DNA of 64,000 nt from Mycobacterium bohemicum DSM 44277 (GTDB taxonomy: Bacteria > Actinomycetota > Actinomycetes > Mycobacteriales > Mycobacteriaceae). Positions 43,497 through 51,820 of this stretch are shown here, piece by piece. The stretch is taken from NCBI RefSeq assembly GCF_001053185.1, contig NZ_CSTD01000002.1:689577-753576 (forward strand), read 5' to 3'. The notes beneath the pieces are model-generated. The model had not been told where the DNA came from. It ran no database searches and was given only the letters and a program-made list of their open reading frames with translations. A program made the position numbers and the translations under genes. Every line of letters starts with the position of its first letter. Position 1 is the first letter of the stretch.

Positions 43497-43535
43497 TGCG
43501 GTTCCTCGCCACGCGGCCGCGCGGGGCGATCGGCC

Positions 43536-44549
43536 TCAGGTGAGCCGGATGACCAACTTGCCGACGTGCTTGCCGTCGCGCAGTCGCTCGAACGCCGATT
43601 TGGCCTGTCCGAAGTCGACGACGTCGTCGATGACCGGTACGAGGCCCGTGGTGGCCACGGCACGGACGAGATGCTGTAAGTCGGCCCGGTCACCGACAGT
43701 GATGCTGCGCGTCGTCGCCCCACTACCCTTCAGCAGAAAATAATCAACGCCGGGGTTGTCGTCGCTGAGGAAGCCGATCAGCGTCACTTCCCCGTTGGCG
43801 GCGACCGCCCGCAACGACTGCTCGATGGTGGCCGGCCCCCCGACCTCTACGACGCGGTCCACGCCGCGCCCTTCGGTGACGTCACGAACCTGCTCGCCCC
43901 ACTTGGGATTGTCTCGGTAGTTGATGACCTCCGCGGCGCCGAGCCCGCGCAGTGTCTCGGCCTTTCCCGGACTCGATGTGGTCGCGATGACCCGGGCGCC
44001 CAACACCCCGGCCAGTTGCAAGGCGAAGACCGACACCCCGCCCGAGCCAAGGGTCAGCACGGTCTGGCCCGCACGGACCGGTACGGGTCCGCCCAGCGCA
44101 TTCCACGCCGTGACACCTGCGCAGGGCAGCGTCGCCGCGTGTTCGTCGGAGATGGCCGCGGGGATGCCGACGACCGCTTCCCGCGACACCACCTTGTATT
44201 CGGTGAGCCACCCGTCCTGCCCGCTGCCATAGCTGTCGGCTTCGGCGGTGGCCGGCATCGGACCGCCGAACCATCTGGGGTGGAAGGCGCTCACAACCCG
44301 GTCGCCCGGGCGGTAGTCGTCGACGCCCTCGCCGATCTCGACGACTTCGGCGGCGGCGTCGCTGCACGGCACCAGGCCGGGCCGGGCGTCGCGCACGTAA
44401 CGACCCAGGGGGATAGCGATGTCCCGGTAGTTCAGCGAGACAGCCTTGATGCGCAGCAGCAGTTCTCCTCGCTGCGGTGATGGGACGGGTTCCTCGCGTA
44501 GCGACAACCCGTCGATCCCGTTGGTGCCGTCGAATCTGTACACCTGCAT
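43536..44549 (-). CDS. zinc-free alcohol dehydrogenase/quinone reductase (MDR family)
   Basis: 337 aa medium-chain dehydrogenase/reductase. N-terminal GroES-like domain (LRIKAVSLNYRDIAIPLG), then PCAGVTAWNALGG and the Rossmann LGSGGVSVFALQLAGVLGARVIATTSS. The usual catalytic Zn Cys-His set is missing, as in quinone or enoyl reductases using NADPH. It is followed by a second MDR gene upstream (44596-45555) on the same strand; the two may form an operon with a 46-bp gap. Confidence 0.9.
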   Translation of the reverse strand: MQVYRFDGTNGIDGLSLREEPVPSPQRGELLLRIKAVSLNYRDIAIPLGRYVRDARPGLVPCSDAAAEVVEIGEGVDDYRPGDRVVSAFHPRWFGGPMPATAEADSYGSGQDGWLTEYKVVSREAVVGIPAAISDEHAATLPCAGVTAWNALGGPVPVRAGQTVLTLGSGGVSVFALQLAGVLGARVIATTSSPGKAETLRGLGAAEVINYRDNPKWGEQVRDVTEGRGVDRVVEVGGPATIEQSLRAVAANGEVTLIGFLSDDNPGVDYFLLKGSGATTRSITVGDRADLQHLVRAVATTGLVPVIDDVVDFGQAKSAFERLRDGKHVGKLVIRLT

Positions 44550-44595
44550 GGTCGATTCCTTTCTCCGCCTTCGGCGCCGCCGCCGGCGGCTTGAG

Positions 44596-45555
44596 TTACC
44601 AGGTGAGCACCAGGCGGCCGCGAAGTCCGCCGGCTTCCAGGCGGCGGTGTGCGTCGGCGGCCCGCCCGGCGGGCAGGGTGTCGGCGACGCGCAGGGTCAA
44701 CGCGCCAGCCTCCGCGAGATCTCGCAGAGCGTTGAGCGCATCGGTGCGCGTGGTGTGGTCGGTCACGGACACCTCGTGCCAGCTGATGGACCGTTCCCCG
44801 GCACCAACGTGCTGGCGGGCCGAGGTGACGGCGCCCCCGTCCCGGATCGCGGGCACGATGGCGTCGGTGTACAACGCCGCGTCGACGACACCGTCCACCC
44901 CCCGGGGTATCGACTCGCGGATGCGCTCGGACAGTCCGTCACCGCGGCGTACGACGACGTCTGCCCCCAACTGTTTGACGAGATCGTCGTCGGTCTCGGC
45001 GGCATCGGCAACCACCTGCAGCCCTCGATGTTTCGCCAGTTCTACCGCATAGCCTCCCAGGGCTCCGGCCGCTCCGGTCACCGCCACGGTGCCGCCCGCG
45101 GGAACGGCCAGCGCTTCGAGCATCGCGTAGGCGGTCACGGCATTCATCAGAAGCGTGGACGCCGCAACGGTTGTGGCGTCGCGCGGCGCCCGCACCACCG
45201 ACCTGGAATCGGTCACCACGTATTCGGCGTACGCGCCGACCTTGCCCATCGGGCTCAGCGCGAGTCCGATGACTCGCTCGCCAATGCCGATCGAACCACC
45301 GTCGGGAGCCTCGTCGAGAACGCCGCAGAAGTCCCACCCCGTCACGTACGGCGGATCGGGATAGCGGCCCCCCGGGAGGGTATCCGGCGGATAGTTGCGT
45401 TTCATCCATCCCGACCGCGCCGCCGTGTCGGCGGGATTGACCGCCGCCGCATGGACGCGTACCCGGACCTGCCCGGGCCCGGCATGGGGCTCCGGTAACT
45501 CCAAGGCTCGCAGTACTTCTGGTCCACCGAACTCGGTGTAACCGATTGCTTTCAT
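44596..45555 (-). CDS. NADPH:quinone reductase-like oxidoreductase (MDR family)
   Basis: 319 aa: MKAIGYTEFGGPEVLRALELP, then VHAAAVNPADTAARSG, AVTGAAGALGGYAVELAKHRGLQVVADA and a short C-terminal domain ending GRLVLTW. No zinc-binding motif. It resembles quinone or zeta-crystallin type reductases. ATG 45555 chosen at the family start. A 12-bp palindrome (45651-45662) lies upstream. Confidence 0.9.
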   Translation of the reverse strand: MKAIGYTEFGGPEVLRALELPEPHAGPGQVRVRVHAAAVNPADTAARSGWMKRNYPPDTLPGGRYPDPPYVTGWDFCGVLDEAPDGGSIGIGERVIGLALSPMGKVGAYAEYVVTDSRSVVRAPRDATTVAASTLLMNAVTAYAMLEALAVPAGGTVAVTGAAGALGGYAVELAKHRGLQVVADAAETDDDLVKQLGADVVVRRGDGLSERIRESIPRGVDGVVDAALYTDAIVPAIRDGGAVTSARQHVGAGERSISWHEVSVTDHTTRTDALNALRDLAEAGALTLRVADTLPAGRAADAHRRLEAGGLRGRLVLTW

Positions 45556-45650
45556 GCCCACCCCCAACTACATGTGCCTGCCCGATATTCCGGCATTTCT
45601 CTCAGTCTTCGCGGTAACCAACTCGTCCAATCGCCTGCGGGACAGCATCT

Positions 45651-45662
45651 TTGATGCATCAA
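45651..45662. promoter_or_regulatory. 12-bp palindrome TTGATGCATCAA
   Basis: An exact palindrome, 96 bp upstream of the MDR start (45555) and between it and the TetR stop. Possibly an operator; no other copy was seen. Confidence 0.35.
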
Positions 45663-45722
45663 TTGCTCGGCCCATCGCGTATGGCGACAGGCAATGATTG
45701 AAAGTCGTTCTGGTGGAAAGTT

Positions 45723-46316
45723 TTACGCTGGTGCGGGCGCCGGCTCGGGCAGGTTGAGCACCTTTTCGATGGCGCTGGGAATGTTCTCGACGGCGGTGTG
45801 TCCGCCCAAAGCCAATCGCATGAGATAGCCGGGCAGCACACACAACAACAGGTCGGCCAGGGCGGTGGGATCGAGTTGACCGGCGGATGGATGGTGCGCT
45901 TCGGCGCTCAACTTGGCGAACGCTGTGGCGATGGCATGGCGCAGATGTGTGGCCAGGGTCGGGTTGCGCAGGGCTTCCGACCACACCAGCACGGCGATCG
46001 CGGCGAAGCCGTCCTCGCCGTGGCGGTGGGTGACGAAGTCGAGCACGGTCGCGATGGCCGTCTGCGGGCTTGCGCCGTCGTCGATGGACTGTCCGATGAC
46101 CGCGACGACCTGCTCGAGGTTGTCGGCGGCGATCGCCTCGATGACCGCGTCCTTGCTGGGGAAGTATCGGTACACCGCGCCGGAGGACATTCCCGCTTCC
46201 TCGACGAGGTCGTGCATCGAGGCGGCGTGGAATCCATTGCGGATGAAGCAGCGCCGCGCGGCCGCCATGATGTGTGCGCGCCGCTCCGCGCGATACTCCG
46301 GCGTGACTTTCGGCAT
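45723..46316 (-). CDS. TetR family transcriptional regulator
   Basis: 197 aa, MPKVTPEYRAERRAHIMAAARRCFI..., with HTH SMHDLVEEAGMSSGAVYRYFPSKDAVIEAIA. The C-terminal part resembles TetR_C families with QSIDDGASPQTAIATVLDFV. Start ATG 46316 (the upstream frame has no TetR similarity). It diverges from the CMD/lactonase operon across two CGAACGTTCG-type sites and probably represses it. Confidence 0.92.
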   Translation of the reverse strand: MPKVTPEYRAERRAHIMAAARRCFIRNGFHAASMHDLVEEAGMSSGAVYRYFPSKDAVIEAIAADNLEQVVAVIGQSIDDGASPQTAIATVLDFVTHRHGEDGFAAIAVLVWSEALRNPTLATHLRHAIATAFAKLSAEAHHPSAGQLDPTALADLLLCVLPGYLMRLALGGHTAVENIPSAIEKVLNLPEPAPAPA

Positions 46317-46342
46317 GCGGATGAGCCTATCACAAAAAAGCA

Positions 46343-46404
46343 CGAACGTTCGCGTTTGACATAGACCGGCTGAGGGCACACCATAAAAGCGAATGATCGT
46401 TCGC
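46343..46404. promoter_or_regulatory. two TetR operator-like sites
   Basis: CGAACGTTCG (46343-46352, perfect 10-bp palindrome) and GCGAATGATCGTTCGC (46389-46404, arms GCGAA/TTCGC around GATC). Both lie between the TetR start (46316) and the operon start (46445), 27 and 41 bp from them. Confidence 0.65.
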
Positions 46405-46444
46405 GTTATCCCATCCCTCGACCACCAGCGGAGGAGACGAGCAG

Positions 46445-47014
46445 ATGACTCAGGCAAGTAACTTCAGCACGTTCGGCCGGTTCGTGGAGACACCGGTCGA
46501 CCAGATGGACCCGGACATGAAGCAGGCCTACGACTTCACCCGCGAGCTGAGGGGGCTGGTTCCCGGCCCGCACAAGATCTGGCTGGCCAACCCGGCGCTG
46601 TCGACGACCATCGTGCCGATCGGCGCCTATTTTCAGCGACGCTCCACGTTGAGCAAGGCCGAGATCGAAATCGCCACCGTTCTCATCACCGCGCAATGGC
46701 GCAGCGCGTACGCCGCCTACGAGCACGAGATCATCGCCGAGCGCGACGGCCACCTCGACCCGCGAACGGTCGAAGCGCTCGTCGCGGGCCTGCCGGCGTC
46801 GTTCGACGACCCGCGCGAGCAGGTGGTCTACGAGTTGGCGTCGGCGTTGGTCACGACACGAGTGGTCCCGACCGGGCTCTACCGGCGCGCCAGGGACCTG
46901 TTGGGCGACGCCGGCATCGTCGACGTCGCGGTGCTGCTGGGCTGGTTCACGATGGTGTGCCTGACGCTGGGCGCCTTCGACGTGCCCGCCAACGCCGAGG
47001 GACTGGACCAGTGA
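46445..47014 (+). CDS. CMD/AhpD-like protein
   Basis: 189 aa. The carboxymuconolactone-decarboxylase-like core is LANPALSTTIVPIGAYFQRRSTLSKAEIEIATVLITAQWRSAYAAYEHEIIAERDG. The AhpD C-x2-C redox pair is absent; the EHE motif takes its place. It overlaps the next CMD-like gene by 4 bp (GTGA). AGGAG upstream of ATG 46445 (GGAGACGAGCAG). Probably a decarboxylase or isomerase in a small degradation operon; substrate unknown. Confidence 0.85.
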   Translation: MTQASNFSTFGRFVETPVDQMDPDMKQAYDFTRELRGLVPGPHKIWLANPALSTTIVPIGAYFQRRSTLSKAEIEIATVLITAQWRSAYAAYEHEIIAERDGHLDPRTVEALVAGLPASFDDPREQVVYELASALVTTRVVPTGLYRRARDLLGDAGIVDVAVLLGWFTMVCLTLGAFDVPANAEGLDQ

Positions 47015-47610
47015 AGCGCGCCGCGCAGGCCCTCGGCGGCCGCCTGGACCTGGCCGACCGGGCCGCTCTCGACGACGCCGCGCGGGAGTTGTTCGACGAC
47101 ATCACGACCACCGCCGTGGAATGGGCGCAGCGCAGCGGATTCGCGGCGGCCACCGCCGATGGGCGCCTGATCGGGCCGTTCAATCCGAGCCTGCTCAACC
47201 CGGGCATGTCCGCCGCATTCCTGAAACTGCAAGCGGCCGAGCAGCACTACACGTCGCTGGACGAACGCACTCGGCAGGTAGTGATCCTCACCGTCGGCTC
47301 CGTGTGGGGCGCGCCCTACGAGCTCTACGCCCACTCCGCCGTCGCCCTTCGCGCGGGACTCTCGGAGGCGGTGATCGCCGGACTGGGCGCCGGTGAGGAA
47401 CCCGAGGCCCTCACCGACGACCAGAGGACCGCCCACCGGCTGGCCCGCGCCCTGTCCGCCGGCCATCACGTCGACGACGCGCTCTACGACGAAGCAACGC
47501 AACGGTTTGGCGCGGCAGGTGTTTTCGACGTCACGGTGCTGACCGGCATCTATCACACCGTCTGCGGCATCCTCAACGCCTTCGCGATTCCCGTGCCGAA
47601 CCAACAGTGA
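47011..47610 (+). CDS. CMD/AhpD-like protein (second copy)
   Basis: 199 aa starting at GTG 47011. FNPSLLNPGMSAAFLKLQAAEQHYTSLDERTRQVVILTVGSVWGAPYELYAHSAVALRAGLSEAVI is the CMD fold with a YAH motif. About the same layout as the previous gene but divergent sequence, so the two may form a heteromer. C-terminal TYHT-type end (GIYHTVCGILNAFAIP). Confidence 0.85.
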   Translation: MKRAAQALGGRLDLADRAALDDAARELFDDITTTAVEWAQRSGFAAATADGRLIGPFNPSLLNPGMSAAFLKLQAAEQHYTSLDERTRQVVILTVGSVWGAPYELYAHSAVALRAGLSEAVIAGLGAGEEPEALTDDQRTAHRLARALSAGHHVDDALYDEATQRFGAAGVFDVTVLTGIYHTVCGILNAFAIPVPNQQ

Positions 47611-47625
47611 CCATCGAGGACCATC

Positions 47626-48633
47626 ATGTCTCTTCCGCCTTTGCCCACCGTGACGCTCACCCCCGTCGCCTATTTTCCGCAAAAGTACTTTCTGGAGAAC
47701 CTCGCCGTGCGCGCCGACGGCTCGTTGCTGATCACCGCCGTCCTGCAGCGAGAACTGTGGTGGGTGCCGCCGCCCCGGCCGGGCGCGCTCGTCGACCCGG
47801 TGCTGCTGCATACCTTTGATCACCTGATAACCGGGATCGTCGAGGTCGCGCCCGACGTCTTCGTCGTCAACCTGACCCTGGCCTACACCACCGGTGAATC
47901 CTGTCTGGCGAGAGTCGATCTCACCGACTGGGCGCCCGGGCGACCCGTGCGACCCGAGATCATCTACACGTTCGACGAGCGGGCCCGCGGACTCAACGGC
48001 AGCTGCATGCTCGCGCCGGGAGTCTTGGCGGTCGCCGACTGCTTCGCGGGCCTGATCTGGCGAGTCGACCTCGACCAGGATGCGCGGCAAGCCTCCGCGC
48101 AGGTCTGGCTGGCCCACGACACGATGGCCTTCGACCCCGACAGCGGTGTGCCGCCACCGCCGCAGCCGGGGGTCAACGGCGTGCGCTACGGCCCGCACAC
48201 CGGCTATCTGTACTACACCTCGACGGCGCAAAAGGTGTTCATGCGCGTCGCCGTCGATCCGTCGACGCTAAATCCCTCCGGTTCAGCCGAATTCGTCGCC
48301 GCAATCGACAACGCCGACGACTTCTGCATCGACGAAGACGCGGGGTTCGCCTACGTCACCAGGCACCGCGCCAACACGATCGACCGGGTGCCGTTGCAGC
48401 CTCGGCACGGCAGCGAGGTCCGCCACATCGCCGGTGACCCGTTCGATGACACCCTGGTCGGGCCGTCCAGCGCCGCCTGGGGCCGGGCGGACGGCGAACG
48501 GGGACGGGTCGCCTACCTCACCACCGACGGCGGCACCACCGCCCCGCCCGACGGGGTCGTTCGGCGCGCCGCGGTGCTGCGCGCCGAATTGGACTACGCC
48601 GCAGCGGTATCGACGGGCGAGGCGAACTCATGA
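47626..48633 (+). CDS. beta-propeller protein (SMP-30/lactonase-like)
   Basis: 335 aa with repeated beta-blade segments: ENLAVRADGSLLIT, GIVEVAPDVFVVNL, GSCMLAPGVLAVADCFAGLIWRVDL, VNGVRYGPHTGYLYYTST, FCIDEDAGFAYVTRHRANTIDRV. The pattern is that of six-bladed SMP-30/gluconolactonase-like propellers, with Asp/Asn in blade loops (VADC, DDF) that may bind a metal. ATG 47626, 15 bp after the CMD-like gene; ATGA overlap with the next gene. A lactone hydrolase role fits the operon but is inferred. Confidence 0.75.
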   Translation: MSLPPLPTVTLTPVAYFPQKYFLENLAVRADGSLLITAVLQRELWWVPPPRPGALVDPVLLHTFDHLITGIVEVAPDVFVVNLTLAYTTGESCLARVDLTDWAPGRPVRPEIIYTFDERARGLNGSCMLAPGVLAVADCFAGLIWRVDLDQDARQASAQVWLAHDTMAFDPDSGVPPPPQPGVNGVRYGPHTGYLYYTSTAQKVFMRVAVDPSTLNPSGSAEFVAAIDNADDFCIDEDAGFAYVTRHRANTIDRVPLQPRHGSEVRHIAGDPFDDTLVGPSSAAWGRADGERGRVAYLTTDGGTTAPPDGVVRRAAVLRAELDYAAAVSTGEANS

Positions 48634-49418
48634 CCCGGCACGTCGTCACGACGGCGCAGGCGTCCCTCGACACCCGCGTCGACGGGCGCGGACCCGCCGT
48701 CGTCGTCATCCCGTCCTACGGACGCGACGCCGGCAGCGACTTCGACGCGCTGACCGCGTCGCTGGTCGCCGCGGGCTACCGGGTGCTGCGCCCCCAGCCG
48801 CGCGGCGTCGACGGCTCCTGCGGACCGATGAGCGATGTCACCTTCGCCGACATGGCCGACGATGTCGCCGGGGTGATCGACGAGTTGGCCGACGGGCCCG
48901 CGGTCATCCTCGGGCACGCGTTGGGCAACTTCGTCGCCCGCGCCACGGCCGTGCACCACCCCGACAAGGTGGTCGCGGTGATCCTGGCCGCGGCGTCCGG
49001 GAGAACCGTTCCCCCGCAGGTCAATTCAGCGCCGATGCGCGCCGGTGACCCCACGCTGCCCGACGCGACCCGATTGGCCGCGCTGCGGATGGCGTTCTTC
49101 GCACCCGGCCACGACGCCTCGATCTGGCTCAGCGGCTGGTATCCGGAAACCCTGGCGATGCAAGTGGATTGCGTGAAGCGCACAGACGTCGCACGCTACT
49201 GGGGCGCCGGAGACGCGCCGGTGTTCGAGATCATTGCCGCCCTCGACCCGTTTCACCAGCGCGACGAATGGGGCGATATGCGTGCCCGCTGCGGTGATCG
49301 AGTCACCACCGCTGTCATCGGCGATGCCAGCCACGCCCTGTTCCCCGAACAGCCCGCCGCGGTTGCCGCCGCAGTCATCGAGTACCTGAACGCCGTCGGC
49401 CACGTCGCCGATCGCTGA
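48630..49418 (+). CDS. alpha/beta hydrolase-fold protein lacking the nucleophile Ser
   Basis: 262 aa alpha/beta fold: VVVIPSYGRDAGSDFDALTASL, then LRPQPRGVDGS and DELADGPAVILGHALGNFVAR. The nucleophile elbow is G-H-A-L-G-N, so the position normally held by Ser is Ala (codon GCG 48920s). The late His (GDASHALFPE) and an Asp are kept. It may therefore be a non-hydrolytic member (for example a lyase or dioxygenase-like variant) or a pseudoenzyme. The operon partner of the lactonase-like protein; ATGA overlap. Confidence 0.8.
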   Translation: MTRHVVTTAQASLDTRVDGRGPAVVVIPSYGRDAGSDFDALTASLVAAGYRVLRPQPRGVDGSCGPMSDVTFADMADDVAGVIDELADGPAVILGHALGNFVARATAVHHPDKVVAVILAAASGRTVPPQVNSAPMRAGDPTLPDATRLAALRMAFFAPGHDASIWLSGWYPETLAMQVDCVKRTDVARYWGAGDAPVFEIIAALDPFHQRDEWGDMRARCGDRVTTAVIGDASHALFPEQPAAVAAAVIEYLNAVGHVADR

Positions 49419-49459
49419 GGGCATGCACGCAACCGCGTCACATCACCTGCGGGGCGTCC

Positions 49460-49731
49460 ATGGGTCGGTGGGAGCCAAATCCCCGAGAGCGATTGGTACG
49501 CGCGGCCCTCGAGCTGTTCACCGAACACGGCTGCGACGCCATCACGGTCATCGACATCGCCCAACGGGCGGCTCCGCGTTCACGCGCGCCGACCTCGCCG
49601 CCGCCATGACTGAGGCGCTCACAAACCGCGGTGTAGCTGACCCTGCGGCGTGTCTGGCCGCCGAGCTCGGGGGGTTGGCGTTCGACCGCGCCTTCGCGCT
49701 CTGGTGCGATCCGACCGCGGGGCTCGATTGA
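49460..49731 (+). pseudogene. TetR regulator remnant with internal deletion
   Basis: From ATG 49460 the frame encodes MGRWEPNPRERLVRAALELF, continuing TEHGCDAITVIDIAQRA, the start of a TetR DNA-binding domain. It then breaks: the rest of the HTH and most of the ligand domain are missing. In the next frame from about 49585 the sequence ADLAAAMTEALTNRGVADPAA...FALWCDPTAGLD resumes as a TetR C-terminus, ending at TGA 49729. About 80-100 residues are deleted. In the present frame translation would stop at TGA 49607. Confidence 0.75.
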
Positions 49732-50197
49732 GACCGAATGTGGCCGGCGGAAAGCCGAGTCGACGGGAGCCGACGCCCGATGCGCGACGTCGGATCCGCG
49801 GCGACGCCTGGCGTAGCGGCCCACTCCGATGTCGCTGCCGCCGTGGTGGCTATTGCGCACGCCAGCACTGATGAGATCGATATCGGAGAACCCCATTTCC
49901 CCAGCTTGCGCCCACTTTCGTGGCCGCTGTCCGGCAGCGCCGACGGCATTGCCGGCGAGAGTGATAACGTTGTTCTCCTAGTTGGCACGACCTTCGGGGC
50001 GGAAGAATATCGGCGCAGGTGCTCGCGCGGTCATGCGTGTGCCGAGTAGGGTTGCCCGACGGCTGGGAGACAACAGGCCCCGGCCGGGCTGTCGTCTCCC
50101 GGCCGTCGACGGCTAGGCGCTCACTTGCCACAACGAGCAAGCGGTAGAGGAGTTTTGGATTGAGTCACGAGCACTCTCGTCATCGCGCAGGTGAGCG
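49732..50197. other. gene-free region between TetR remnant and Mam pair
   Basis: 466 bp. Open frames here are short and of poor coding quality. One fragment (DVAAAVVAIAHASTDEIDIG, about 49824-49882) slightly resembles the tail of an SDR. A strong hairpin lies at 50057-50108. With the neighbouring TetR remnant this looks like decayed DNA. Confidence 0.55.
50057..50108. terminator. strong 20-bp stem hairpin
   Basis: Arms 50057-50076 and 50089-50108 pair over 20 positions with one mismatch and one G-U pair, around the 12-nt loop GCCCCGGCCGGG. The mispairs point to a conserved RNA structure. No T tract follows. It could be a terminator, a small RNA or an old inverted repeat of a mobile element. 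Confidence 0.55.
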
Positions 50198-51124
50198 GTG
50201 AGTGGCGGGGCACGCCAAGATTCCGCTGACACGAAGCTGGTTCCGGTGAACGAGGACGACATCCCAACCACTGCCGCCGACATGCGGGCGCTGGCCGAAC
50301 AGGCCGAGGCGGAGGCCGCCGAAGCGGAAGCCCTTGCCGCCGCCGCCCGCGCCCGCGCCCGGGCGGTGCAACTGCGCCGCCAGGCCGAGGTGCTGGAAGC
50401 CCAGAAGAGCGAGGCCTCCGCCGCGGCACCGGTGGAGAAGGCCCCCGCGAAAGACGCCGTGGACCCGGCGGACACCGAGGAAGCCGAGACCGAGAAGGCC
50501 GATGCGAAGGACCGGGAGCCCACGACCGGGGAACTCGGTGCAGCGGCTGAGACCGAAGCGGCCCCGGAGGCAGGCACCGAGGCGGTCCCCGAAACCGCGA
50601 CACAGCGACGCCGGCTGCGGGGCCGGCTCAAGCGCCCCAAGTGGTCGACGGCCGCCGCCGCGCTGGCCATCCTCGTCATTCTCGGAGCGCTGGCGGGCAG
50701 CGGCTACATGATCAAGCAGCATCGCGACGCCGTCCGGCAGCATCAGCGCGTGGCCGAGTTCACCGCCGCCGCGCGCCAGGGCGTCGTGACCTTGACATCG
50801 CTGGACTTCAACAACGCCAAACAGGGCGTGCAGCGCATCCTGGACAATTCCACCGGCTCGTTCCGCGACGACTTCCTCAAGATGGCAGACGATTTCACCA
50901 AGGTGGTCGAACAGTCCAAGGTCGTCTCGCAGGGCAGCGTCCAGGCGGCCGCGGTGGACCTCGACACGATGACCGACAACTCGGCGGTGGTCCTGGTCGC
51001 CTCGACCTCGGAAGTCACCAATGCGGCCGGCGCCAAGCAAGATCCGCGTAATTACCGGCTGATCGTGACGGTCGCCCGCGACGGTGGTCAGCTCAAGATA
51101 TCGAAAGTCGAGTTCGTGCCGTGA
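50198..51124 (+). CDS. Mce-associated membrane protein (Mam)
   Basis: 308 aa: long charged cytoplasmic N-terminus with an Ala/Glu/Arg helix ([20 protein letters not shown]), one TM ([22 protein letters not shown]), and the Mam domain ([30 protein letters not shown]...[21 protein letters not shown]). Paralogous to 31780-32505, with which it shares the [13 protein letters not shown] and K-VS-VDFVP-like end. Start GTG 50198. The partner gene follows with a 4-bp overlap. Confidence 0.88.
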   Translation: MSGGARQDSADTKLVPVNEDDIPTTAADMRALAEQAEAEAAEAEALAAAARARARAVQLRRQAEVLEAQKSEASAAAPVEKAPAKDAVDPADTEEAETEKADAKDREPTTGELGAAAETEAAPEAGTEAVPETATQRRRLRGRLKRPKWSTAAAALAILVILGALAGSGYMIKQHRDAVRQHQRVAEFTAAARQGVVTLTSLDFNNAKQGVQRILDNSTGSFRDDFLKMADDFTKVVEQSKVVSQGSVQAAAVDLDTMTDNSAVVLVASTSEVTNAAGAKQDPRNYRLIVTVARDGGQLKISKVEFVP

Positions 51125-51813
51125 CCTCAGACGACGCATCGGTTGACGAGACGGTCGAGGAGACCGTCAACGACGCTACGCCGGAGGCGGATTCGGCCGA
51201 GGACACCGAGGCCGACACCGAGGCCGACACCGAGGCCGAGGACACCGACGCCGACTCCGCCGAGATCGCCGACGCCAAAGCGAAGCCGGGCCGGCTCAAG
51301 GGGTTTGGCGCGCGGGCGCGAAAGACGCTCTCGGGCAGGATCGCCGTCGCCGCGCTGGCGTTACTGGTGGTCGCCTCGCTTTCGTTGCTGGGCGCGCTGT
51401 ACTGGTTTTCCTACCGACCGGACCGGGCGACCGATGCGGCCGCCGCGAAGTCGGCAATCTCGGCCGCCAGCGAGGGGACGATCGCGGTCTTGTCCTATTC
51501 CCCGGACACCCTCGACCGTGACTTCTCTTCCGCCAAGTCGCACCTGACCGGCGATTTCCTTTCGTACTACGACCAATTCACCCAGCAGATCGTCGCACCG
51601 GCGGCCAAGCAGAAGGCGGTGAAGACGACCGCGGTGGTGCTGCGCGCCGCGGTGTCGGAATTGCACCCGGACTCGGCCGTCGTGCTGCTGTTCGTGAACC
51701 AGAGCACGCAGAGCAAGGATCGGCCCGAACCGACGTTCACGAACAGCAGCGTCTCGGTCACGCTCACGAAAGCTCATGACAAGTGGCTGATCTCGTCGTT
51801 CAACCCGGTGTAG
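51121..51813 (+). CDS. Mce-associated membrane protein (Mam)
   Basis: 230 aa. Glu/Asp-rich start ([18 protein letters not shown]), TM ([24 protein letters not shown]), then [31 protein letters not shown] and [20 protein letters not shown]. Clearly the paralogue of 31208-31783. The pair stands far from any mce operon (about 20 kb from the mce genes). Confidence 0.9.
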   Translation: MTSDDASVDETVEETVNDATPEADSAEDTEADTEADTEAEDTDADSAEIADAKAKPGRLKGFGARARKTLSGRIAVAALALLVVASLSLLGALYWFSYRPDRATDAAAAKSAISAASEGTIAVLSYSPDTLDRDFSSAKSHLTGDFLSYYDQFTQQIVAPAAKQKAVKTTAVVLRAAVSELHPDSAVVLLFVNQSTQSKDRPEPTFTNSSVSVTLTKAHDKWLISSFNPV

Positions 51814-51820
51814 GCAAGTC

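Noticed and set aside
48994..49012. GGGAGAACCGTTCCC-like repeat resembling the GAGAAT motif
   Set aside because: It lies inside the coding sequence of the hydrolase and matches only partly.
49738..50049. 103-aa frame containing DVAAAVVAIAHASTDEIDIG, like an SDR tail
   Set aside because: Similarity is limited to one short helix; no Rossmann motif or YxxxK nearby. Probably decayed DNA or chance.
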